From contig CAYPOD010000005.1 in NCBI GenBank assembly GCA_964412375.1, positions 62,001 to 126,000 on the forward strand: 64,000 nucleotides of DNA, read 5' to 3'. Positions 37,395 to 45,064 of the stretch are shown here, piece by piece; positions within the stretch are counted from its first letter, which is position 1, and each line of letters begins with the position of its first letter. The stretch comes from CADEDV01 sp964412375 (GTDB lineage Bacteria; Bacteroidota; Bacteroidia; Chitinophagales; Chitinophagaceae). Under the pieces are notes generated by a model. It did no database searches. It was given only the letters and a program-made list of their open reading frames with translations, and was not told the origin of the DNA. Made by a program: the position numbers and the translations under genes.

Positions 37395-37482
37395 GTCATT
37401 CTGCAGCAACCCATCGCTGGCAAGCAGGGGAATTTCTTTTTCGAAATAAGAACTCCCGGTGCGACCGGAGATGCAGAATGAC
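37395..37482. repeat. Small inverted-repeat element
   Basis: GTCATTCTGCA (37395-37405) and TGCAGAATGAC (37472-37482) are perfect inverted repeats of 11 bases around 66 bases that contain a second small palindrome (TTCTT...AAGAA). GTCATTCTG is the end of a repeat often seen between Bacteroidota genes. It may be a degenerate miniature mobile element or REP-like unit. Confidence 0.5.
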
Positions 37483-37525
37483 AAGAGCGGTCTCGCCCCG
37501 GCCCTTTCCAAAATGGAGAGGGTGG

Positions 37526-38107
37526 TTAGAGAGCAATTTGTTTCTGTGTCATCAGTTTGCGCAGGTTGATCAAACCATAACGCATACGGCCCAGCGCCGT
37601 ATTGATGCTGCAGTTGGTCACTGCTGCTATTTCTTTAAAGCTCATGTCCGCATAATGTCGCAGGATGATCACTTCCCGCTGGTCTTCGGGAAGACGCTCC
37701 AGCATATCCCTTACCCGGTCATGACTCTGGCGTTTCATCATTTTGGTTTCGGCACTGTCTTCAGAGAAGTTCAGCACTTCAAAAATGTCTTTGTCCTCGC
37801 CGTTGCGGATGGTTGGTGTCCGCTTTACCTTACGGAAGTGATCCACACACAGGTTGTGTGCAATCCGCATGGCCCAGGGAAGGAATTTTCCTTCTTCTGT
37901 ATAGCGGCCACCCCGCATCGTATCAATAATGCGGATGAATACATCCTGGAAGATGTCTTCTGCCAGGTACTTGTCTTTTACGAGGAACAGGATAGACGTG
38001 TAGAGTTTGTCCTTATGACGCAGCACAAGGGTCTCAAGGGCGTCTGAATTTCCATCCTGGAACAGGTGGATCAGTTCGTGGTCAGTTTTCTTGTTAAAAG
38101 CTTTCAT
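37526..38107 (-). CDS. ECF RNA polymerase sigma factor
   Basis: A 193-residue sigma-70 of the extracytoplasmic-function type. Region 2 (about residues 20-95) has AEDIFQDVFIRIID and WAMRIAHNLCVDHFRK; region 4 (about 130-185) has LPEDQREVIILRHYADMSF and the helix-turn-helix KEIAAVTNCSINTALGRMRYGL. No anti-sigma gene follows, so it is of the stand-alone kind seen in many Bacteroidota. It points away from uvrA across 295 bases and converges on dsbD. Confidence 0.94.
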   Translation of the reverse strand: MKAFNKKTDHELIHLFQDGNSDALETLVLRHKDKLYTSILFLVKDKYLAEDIFQDVFIRIIDTMRGGRYTEEGKFLPWAMRIAHNLCVDHFRKVKRTPTIRNGEDKDIFEVLNFSEDSAETKMMKRQSHDRVRDMLERLPEDQREVIILRHYADMSFKEIAAVTNCSINTALGRMRYGLINLRKLMTQKQIAL

Positions 38108-38402
38108 AACTCCTACAGGTTTAGTTTTGTCTCCGCCGGGGTGCGCAGCAGCCTTGGCAGATAATTCAAATGGATATTGGTTGCGAAATCAGTGATTGGT
38201 TAAAAACAGAGTAGAAGTTTGTGCGATAGGCGTGTAAGTTTTTGGTTTTTCATTTTTTCGGATATTGGAATTTAAAAATAGACCATTTCACGAAATTGCC
38301 AAACATTTGTAAAAGCAAATTGTATGTAAGGGTGCTAAGAAAATGTTAAGAGTTCAGGCCAAAATGCAAGCCTGTCAAGGGTTTGAAGGATAAATTCAAA
38401 TA

Positions 38403-41234
38403 ATGGACGTAAAAATAAAAGGGAAAAATCCCGCAGCAGCAAAGACCGTAAATTCCGCAGGGAATATTATCATAAAGGGAGCCAGGGTGCACAACCTCAA
38501 GAACGTAGAGGTGGTTATACCCCGGAATAAACTGGTGGTAGTAACAGGGGTTTCCGGCTCAGGAAAATCCTCTTTAACGATTGATACACTGTATGCTGAG
38601 GGGCAACGCCGATATGCTGAAAGTCTCAGCGCCTATGCCCGCCAGTTCCTCAACCGGATGAACAAACCGGATGTGGACTATATAAAAGGACTGTGTCCTG
38701 CTATTGCCATCGAACAAAAGGTGATTACCCGGACACCCCGAAGTACCGTTGGAAGCATGACCGAGATTTATGATTACCTGCGGTTGCTCTATGCCCGCAT
38801 CGGGAAAACAATTTCACCAGTTTCCGGCAGGGAAGTGAAAAAAGATGATGTGGCCGATGTGCTGGATGCAATCATCCAATGTAAAGAAGGCGATAAGGTC
38901 TTTATCCTGTCACAGTTTAAACAGCACCGCAACCGGAATGTAAAAGAAGAACTGAATATCCTGGTTCAAAAAGGTTTTTCGAGGGTTGTCTCCCCTGGTT
39001 CTGCTGAAGCAGGGGCATTAGAACCATTCAGAATTGAAGAATTGTTGGAATTAAGTGACAAAGAACTAAAGGCAAAAAAGATCACCCATATTTTGATTGA
39101 CAGAATTGTCGTGAAGGAATTTGACGAAGATGACAAACACCGCTTGTCTGATTCAATAGGAACTGCTTTTTATGAAGGGGAGGGAGATGTTTACCTGGAA
39201 ATCAATGGAAAAAAGCGGCTTCATTTCAATAACAGGTTTGAACTGGACGAAATGCAGTTTGAGGAACCACAACCAAATTTATTTTCCTTCAATAATCCGT
39301 TTGGTGCATGTCCCACCTGTGAGGGGTTTTCGCAGGTGCTGGGTATTGATGCCGACCTGGTGATACCAGACAGGCGGTTGAGTGTATATGAAGGCGCTGT
39401 TGCACCCTGGAAGGGAGAGAAACTGGACTGGTGGCGGCAGCAATTCATTAAAAAAGCGAAGCAGGTCAATTTTCCTGTTCATAAAGCCATTGCTGATCTC
39501 ACTGACAAGCAATACAGGATATTGTGGGAAGGAATAGACGGCATCGGCATTGATGCTTTCTTTAAAGATGTGGAGTCACAGTTATATAAGGTGCAGTACC
39601 GGGTGTTGCTGAGCCGCTACCGGGGTCGAACCACCTGCCCGGATTGCAAAGGCTATCGTTTGCGAAAAGAAGCTCTTTATGTAAAAGTGAATGATAAACA
39701 TATTGGTGAACTGAGCGAAATGCCGGTGAAGGATTTAAAAGAATGGTTCGATCAAACAGCAAAGAAATTGAGTAAACAGGATCAAACTATTGCGAAACGC
39801 ATATTTATAGAACTGAACGGCAGACTTGACACATTGTTAAAAGTAGGTTTAGGCTATCTTACGCTTAACCGGCTGGCCAATACACTGAGCGGCGGCGAAA
39901 GCCAGCGAATACAGTTAACAAGAAGTTTAGGAAGCAATCTCACCAACTCCTTATATATATTAGATGAACCTTCCATTGGCCTGCATTCAAGAGATACTGC
40001 CAATCTTATCAAAGTGCTGAAAGAACTAAGAGACCTAGGCAATACTGTAGTCGTTGTGGAACACGATGAAATGATGATGCGGGAAGCAGATCATATCATT
40101 GACATGGGGCCGCTGGCTTCGCATTTGGGTGGTGAAGTGGTGGCGGAAGGTGATTATGCAGCCATCATCAGCAATCCTGCGAGTCTTACTGGTAAATACC
40201 TGAATCATGAACTGACTATTGAACCACCAAAACAGGTAAGAAAATGGAATCGTTCCATAAAAGTGGAAGGAGCGAGACAGCATAACCTGCAAAATATCAC
40301 TGTCGAATTTCCGCTGAATGTGCTTTGTGTAGTGAGTGGTGTTAGCGGCAGTGGTAAAACAACACTGGTGAAACATATTCTTTATCCTGCTTTGCAAAAG
40401 CTGAAGGGGGAATACGGTGAAAAAGTCGGATTTCATAAAAAGATCAGCGGAGATATTGACAGTATTACTCAAATTGAAATGATTGATCAGCATCCAATCG
40501 GGAAATCATCCCGCAGCAATCCGGTCACTTATATCAAAGCCTATGATGAAATAAGGGACCTGTTTGCCCGGCAACCATTGAGCAAGATGCGGGGCTTTCA
40601 GCCCAAGCATTTTTCCTTTAATGTGGATGGAGGAAGATGTGATACCTGCAAGGGAGAAGGAGAACAGGTGGTGGAAATGCAGTTTTTAGCAGATGTGCAC
40701 CTGACCTGTGAATCATGCGGCGGTAGAAAATTCAAAGAAGAAGTGCTCGAAGTAAAGTTCAGGGACAAAAACATCTTTGATGTGCTGGAGATGAGTGTAG
40801 ATGAAGCGATCAGTTTTTTTAATGAAGAAAAAAACCTGGCCAGAGCACTCCAGCCATTGAGCGATGTAGGTCTTGGTTATGTAAAGTTAGGTCAATCATC
40901 CGGCACGTTGTCCGGTGGAGAAGCACAACGGGTGAAACTGGCTTCATTTTTTGGTAAAGGGAGGAACAGCAGTAAAATACTTTTCATATTTGATGAGCCT
41001 ACGACCGGTCTTCACTTTCATGATATCAAAAAGCTGCTGGGTTCTTTTAATGCGCTGGTTGAACAAGGTCATTCTATCATTGTAATTGAACATAACACAG
41101 ATGTGATCCGCTGTGCAGATTGGGTGATTGATCTCGGACCGGAAGCTGGTGATGAAGGCGGACAAATGGTATTTGCGGGAATTCCAGCCGGGCTTAAGAA
41201 AGAACTGCAAAGTCATACCGGAAAGTTCCTGTAG
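38403..41234 (+). CDS. uvrA: Excinuclease ABC subunit A
   Basis: UvrA finds bulky DNA lesions and loads UvrB in nucleotide excision repair. The 943-residue protein has two ABC ATPase modules: Walker A GVSGSGKSSLTID in the first and GVSGSGKTTLVKH in the second, signatures LSGGESQRIQL and LSGGEAQRVKL, and zinc knuckles with CPTC, CPDC and CDTC...CESC. Length and order match the family. It stands alone with its own terminator. The 295 bases before it hold no clear promoter match. Confidence 0.97.
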   Translation: MDVKIKGKNPAAAKTVNSAGNIIIKGARVHNLKNVEVVIPRNKLVVVTGVSGSGKSSLTIDTLYAEGQRRYAESLSAYARQFLNRMNKPDVDYIKGLCPAIAIEQKVITRTPRSTVGSMTEIYDYLRLLYARIGKTISPVSGREVKKDDVADVLDAIIQCKEGDKVFILSQFKQHRNRNVKEELNILVQKGFSRVVSPGSAEAGALEPFRIEELLELSDKELKAKKITHILIDRIVVKEFDEDDKHRLSDSIGTAFYEGEGDVYLEINGKKRLHFNNRFELDEMQFEEPQPNLFSFNNPFGACPTCEGFSQVLGIDADLVIPDRRLSVYEGAVAPWKGEKLDWWRQQFIKKAKQVNFPVHKAIADLTDKQYRILWEGIDGIGIDAFFKDVESQLYKVQYRVLLSRYRGRTTCPDCKGYRLRKEALYVKVNDKHIGELSEMPVKDLKEWFDQTAKKLSKQDQTIAKRIFIELNGRLDTLLKVGLGYLTLNRLANTLSGGESQRIQLTRSLGSNLTNSLYILDEPSIGLHSRDTANLIKVLKELRDLGNTVVVVEHDEMMMREADHIIDMGPLASHLGGEVVAEGDYAAIISNPASLTGKYLNHELTIEPPKQVRKWNRSIKVEGARQHNLQNITVEFPLNVLCVVSGVSGSGKTTLVKHILYPALQKLKGEYGEKVGFHKKISGDIDSITQIEMIDQHPIGKSSRSNPVTYIKAYDEIRDLFARQPLSKMRGFQPKHFSFNVDGGRCDTCKGEGEQVVEMQFLADVHLTCESCGGRKFKEEVLEVKFRDKNIFDVLEMSVDEAISFFNEEKNLARALQPLSDVGLGYVKLGQSSGTLSGGEAQRVKLASFFGKGRNSSKILFIFDEPTTGLHFHDIKKLLGSFNALVEQGHSIIVIEHNTDVIRCADWVIDLGPEAGDEGGQMVFAGIPAGLKKELQSHTGKFL

Positions 41235-41561
41235 CAAGCCCTTAAAACTTCGATGGGCGGTCATTTTTGCTAAGATTGATAATCAAAGTGCAAGAAAATA
41301 GGAAAAATTCATTTCTTCATCGTGATTTTCCTATTGATAATTTTTTTCTTTTCAGCTATTCATTCTTCGCAATTTAGTTTTCAATCGCTTATGCTGCTAC
41401 GTTATATCGTAATACTACTATTTTATTGTTCTTAGGAATGTATAATAGTATTGTTTACAGTGGAAATACGGTTGATAAAAATCAAATGTTCTTTCTCATG
41501 GTTGCTTAGGTGGTTTCACTTAGATAGTTTTACGGCCTTGTTAGTCGAAAATCCATTCTTT
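41235..41561. other. Intergenic region uvrA to T9SS protein
   Basis: About 327 AT-rich bases. The first part holds the uvrA terminator. An open frame covers 41451-41561 ahead of the next gene, but its residues do not look like a leader and the signal peptide starts at 41562. Nothing else recognised. Confidence 0.5.
41297..41347 (+). terminator. Intrinsic terminator of uvrA
   Basis: AATAGGAAAAAT (41297-41308) pairs with ATTTTCCTATT (41325-41335) with one bulge, followed within five bases by a run of seven T (41341-41347). Confidence 0.6.
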
Positions 41562-43853
41562 ATGAAAAAAACTTTGACTCTTTATTTTTCTTTATTCCTT
41601 TTAGTAGTCGCTTCTGGACAAACCACCTATTACTCAGAAGGCAGTGGTTCTCCCAACTCAACAAGTATCTGGCATGTAAATCGTAACGGAACCGGTGCCT
41701 CACCAGGCAACTTTAACGGAGGCAACATTTTCGTGGTTCAGTCAGGTCATATTCTCAGTACATCATCTAACTGGAATATTAATGGCAACAGTGGGAAAGT
41801 GATTGTAGAAGATGGTGGAATATTAAAAGCAAATGGTAAAACGATCTCTGTCTCCAACTTTGAAATACAGGATGGAGGGAAATATATTCATGAAGTGGCC
41901 TCAACAACTTTTCCTGGTAGCAGCACCCGCAATTTTGCTGCGGGTAGCCATGTGGAAATAAGAAACTGGGGTGCTGCCGGCACTTCATTGCCTAACCCTA
42001 CCACATGGGGAAATCTTACAATTGACCTGGACGATGATTTCAATGGAAACTGGAACCAGGCCGGAAAATTGACAAACGTTGCCAAAAATCTTACGATTAA
42101 ATCTACCGGGAAAAATTCATCACAACTACGGCTGGGAACAAATCAAACGTACACATTAAACATAGGCGGCGACCTGGTCATTGAAGGAGGAATCATAGAT
42201 GTGGCTTCCAATAATGGTAACAACAGCCAGACAATTATTCTTAACGGCTCTTTTAGCCAGACCGGGGGAACATTGCAACGATCCGGCAACCAACCCAATT
42301 TAGTAATAAGATTTAATGGTGAAAACAGCCAATTTACTAAAACCGGCGGCACCTTATCAAATGAAAAATTAAATTGGGAAGTGAACAGCGGGGCCAAACT
42401 TACCCTCAATAATGATCTGCCCGTTGCTTCATCAAGGTCCCTTGTAGTGAATGGTACCCTCAATGTCCAAAACAAACTCGTTACCGGTTCAGGCAGCTTT
42501 CAGCTTGCGGAAGAGGGGAAGCTTATCACTTCGCATCCTTCGGGTGTTGGTGGCTCACTTGCCCTCACTGGCTCATTAACGTTGGGGCAAAGCGCAACTT
42601 ATGAATTCAGATCTGCTACCACAACGCCTTTTGCTTCTATTCCCGGCAATGTGACAGCCAAAGATGTTATTGTTGATGCAAACATCACCATCAATAAAGA
42701 TGTTACGATAACCGGGGCTTTAAAATTACAAAGCGGGAAACTCGTTATTCCTCCCGGCTATCTTGTTACCGTTTCTTCCGGCGCCCCCATTGAAGGCAGT
42801 GGGTTTGGAAATGCCAAACATATCGTTACTCAGGCTAACCACAGTACAGGTGCAAAGGGTTTTTTGCGTATCGGTAATTTTACAGGTACCATGACATTTC
42901 CTGTAGGCAATGGCACTTATTATCTACCGGTAACTTTGATAACCACCGGTCAGAATGATTTCAGTGTATGTGCCTACCCGGGAGCCACACAGAATGGTCA
43001 ACCCAATGGAACTGCTTTATCTGAAACAGCCAAAAAGGGTATAGTGGATGCCACCTGGATGGTAAACAGAAATAGCGGCAGCGGTAGTCCTACTATGACT
43101 GTTTCCTGGCCGGATGCCCTGGAAGGACAAACCTTCAAATCTGTTCCTGATGCGCAAATTGGGATATCACATTATGATGGCTCCAACTGGGACCTGCCTT
43201 TTGGCAATGGCAACCAGTTGCAAAACACCGCCACCCGTCCTTATATTCTTTCTTTTTCACCTTTCAGTGTTGGCAAATCAGGTATTCCGCTTCCGTTGAA
43301 GTTTGGTGATATTAAGGTATTTAAACAAAACAACGGGGTGCAGATAGATTGGGTGAGTTTTACAGAAATAAATGTTGACCGTTATGAAATTGAAAGATCA
43401 GCTGACGGCAGATCATTTACGACGGCCGGACATGTTATCGCTACAGGCAATGGAACAGCAAAGAAAAGTTATAGCTATAATGATTCTTCACCCGGCACTG
43501 GTTCTGTTTTTTACCGCATCAGGGCAGTGGACAATGATGGTAAACCCACCTACAGCACAGTTGTTAAGTTGGTATTGAACCAGTCATCCAATGACCTGGT
43601 ATTATATCCCAACCCTGCAGTGGGCAAACGGATTTCGTTCCAGTTGGGTAACCTGGCTAAGGGACAATACCAGGTGTCTGTATATGATCTGAACGGAAAG
43701 CATGTGTACCGGCAGTCATTAAATCATACCGGCGGACCCATCAGTCAACTTATAGAACTTCCCGGAAACACAACAAAAGGAATATACAATTTCCGAATAA
43801 ACAGCACCAATGGCGTAAAGACTGACCTGATAAAAATGTTTGTTGTTAATTAA
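41562..43853 (+). CDS. Secreted beta-rich protein with T9SS type A sorting domain
   Basis: From ATG 41562 the 763-residue product has a signal peptide (MKKTLTLYFSLFLLVVASGQ) and a long body of short beta strands with Gly/Asn turns that looks like a right-handed beta-helix (GGNIFVVQSGHILSTSS, VIVEDGGILKANGKTIS, LVVNGTLNVQNKLVTGSG). The last 80 residues are a type A sorting domain of the type IX secretion system: VLYPNPAVGKRISF, VSVYDLNGKHVYRQ, KGIYNFRINSTNG. It should cross the outer membrane by T9SS and be fixed to or released from the surface. Adhesin or matrix role is likely but not shown. Single-gene unit. Confidence 0.9.
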   Translation: MKKTLTLYFSLFLLVVASGQTTYYSEGSGSPNSTSIWHVNRNGTGASPGNFNGGNIFVVQSGHILSTSSNWNINGNSGKVIVEDGGILKANGKTISVSNFEIQDGGKYIHEVASTTFPGSSTRNFAAGSHVEIRNWGAAGTSLPNPTTWGNLTIDLDDDFNGNWNQAGKLTNVAKNLTIKSTGKNSSQLRLGTNQTYTLNIGGDLVIEGGIIDVASNNGNNSQTIILNGSFSQTGGTLQRSGNQPNLVIRFNGENSQFTKTGGTLSNEKLNWEVNSGAKLTLNNDLPVASSRSLVVNGTLNVQNKLVTGSGSFQLAEEGKLITSHPSGVGGSLALTGSLTLGQSATYEFRSATTTPFASIPGNVTAKDVIVDANITINKDVTITGALKLQSGKLVIPPGYLVTVSSGAPIEGSGFGNAKHIVTQANHSTGAKGFLRIGNFTGTMTFPVGNGTYYLPVTLITTGQNDFSVCAYPGATQNGQPNGTALSETAKKGIVDATWMVNRNSGSGSPTMTVSWPDALEGQTFKSVPDAQIGISHYDGSNWDLPFGNGNQLQNTATRPYILSFSPFSVGKSGIPLPLKFGDIKVFKQNNGVQIDWVSFTEINVDRYEIERSADGRSFTTAGHVIATGNGTAKKSYSYNDSSPGTGSVFYRIRAVDNDGKPTYSTVVKLVLNQSSNDLVLYPNPAVGKRISFQLGNLAKGQYQVSVYDLNGKHVYRQSLNHTGGPISQLIELPGNTTKGIYNFRINSTNGVKTDLIKMFVVN

Positions 43854-43891
43854 ATGGATATAAGGAAGCCCAAGTACTAATTGCGAACGAG

Positions 43892-43917
43892 AAGAGTCCA
43901 CCCGGACTCTTTTTTTA
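43892..43917 (+). terminator. Terminator after the T9SS protein gene
   Basis: AAGAGTCC (43892-43899) and GGACTCTT (43904-43911), loop ACCC, then a T-run to 43917. It ends two bases before the stop of the opposing DUF4293 gene. Confidence 0.85.
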
Positions 43918-43918
43918 T

Positions 43919-44338
43919 TTAGCGAAGTTTGTCAAGTGTTTTGATCAGTTTTTCGTCTTTCCGGATACCACGAAAAGCCATAAAAAAGCCGGCGGTAACA
44001 GCAAAAGGAAGGATGCTGGCCAGGGCCATGGTACTTTTCTCAAATTTCTGTAACTGGACAAAATAGATGACCAGGATTAGTATTGCCAATGCCATACCAG
44101 CCAGGCATAATCGCATCTGTAATTTCCTGTCCTTGTAAAAGAAAATACAGACAGCAGCCAGCAGAACGGCAGCTCCTGTAAGCACCATTAAAATAAAATT
44201 GCTGCCCGCATTCAGGGTACTGTCAGGTGTAAGCACATCCTTGATCATCCTGGTGCCGGTGGCAAAAGGGAATTTAAAACTGAAAGCGGCACAAATAGCC
44301 GAGACTATGAGCCAAATGGTTTGCTGGCGCTGTATCAT
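43919..44338 (-). CDS. DUF4293-family membrane protein
   Basis: A 139-residue protein with four hydrophobic segments (about 8-22, 45-65, 73-95 and 103-122). The N-terminus MIQRQQTIWLIVSAICAAFSF and the layout match the DUF4293 proteins found throughout Bacteroidota, of unknown function. It ends in a basic tail (RKDEKLIKTLDKLR). It is separate from the response regulator upstream, with 87 bases between. Confidence 0.85.
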   Translation of the reverse strand: MIQRQQTIWLIVSAICAAFSFKFPFATGTRMIKDVLTPDSTLNAGSNFILMVLTGAAVLLAAVCIFFYKDRKLQMRLCLAGMALAILILVIYFVQLQKFEKSTMALASILPFAVTAGFFMAFRGIRKDEKLIKTLDKLR

Positions 44339-44425
44339 ACAGTTAGTTTTTTGCTAATGTAAAAAAATATGATTACACAGAAATCTTTTGGCAAAAAAAT
44401 ACATCCTTGGCCCGCTTTATCAGGA

Positions 44426-45064
44426 TCAGGATAATGATCTGCCAAATTTTGCTGCTGCTTCTGCACGGGAATGGATATTCAGTTTCTGGTAGATTCTCTT
44501 GGTATGTGAATTAAGCGTCTGGAAAGTGATATTGCAAATAGAAGCGATCTCTTTATAGGAATGTCCATTGACCAGGTGCTGCAGTATTTCTTTTTCACGG
44601 GCTGTGAGGCTGCTGCTGTCTACCGCAGACGGCAATACCGGCTGTTTTTGTTTAAAGTAATCAAGCAGTTTGCTGGCAATAACACTATTGATAGGTGATT
44701 CATCCCTGCCCACCTGCTCTACAGCTTCTATAATTCGGGCAGGCGGGTCTTTCTTTAGCAGGTAGCCATCAGCCCCTGCCTTGATAGCGTCAAATATTTT
44801 ATTACTGTCCTCAAAAACGGTAAGCATCAAAATCCGGGTAGCAGGATAAAGACCTTTGATCTCTATCACTGCTTCTATTCCGTTCTTTCCGGGCAGATCA
44901 ATATCCATGATAACAATATCAGGGAGTTCATTTTCAAATGCAGCTTTTACCAGTTCAGCATTCTCCAGCAAATGAATGATACGAACGGTATCATGCTCTA
45001 AGAAAATGTATTCCAGCACTTTCCGGTATTGATGATTATCTTCTATAATGGCTAATTTTTTCAT
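44426..45064 (-). CDS. NarL/LuxR-type response regulator
   Basis: A 212-residue regulator: receiver domain with phosphoacceptor Asp54 in IVIMDIDLPG, Thr in MLTVFED and Lys in YLLKKD, and a LuxR-type helix-turn-helix at the C-terminus (SLTAREKEILQHLVNG, SYKEIASICNITFQTLNSH). Its start overlaps the stop of the sensor kinase gene by four bases (ATGA at 45061-45064), so kinase and regulator are made together. The targets are unknown; the co-transcribed surface-protein genes are candidates. Confidence 0.95.
   Translation of the reverse strand: MKKLAIIEDNHQYRKVLEYIFLEHDTVRIIHLLENAELVKAAFENELPDIVIMDIDLPGKNGIEAVIEIKGLYPATRILMLTVFEDSNKIFDAIKAGADGYLLKKDPPARIIEAVEQVGRDESPINSVIASKLLDYFKQKQPVLPSAVDSSSLTAREKEILQHLVNGHSYKEIASICNITFQTLNSHTKRIYQKLNIHSRAEAAAKFGRSLS

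Noticed and set aside
37283..38047. Plus-strand open frame of 254 codons after dsbD
   Set aside because: It runs through the 13-pair terminator and the inverted-repeat element and then antisense to the sigma factor; no protein-like features.
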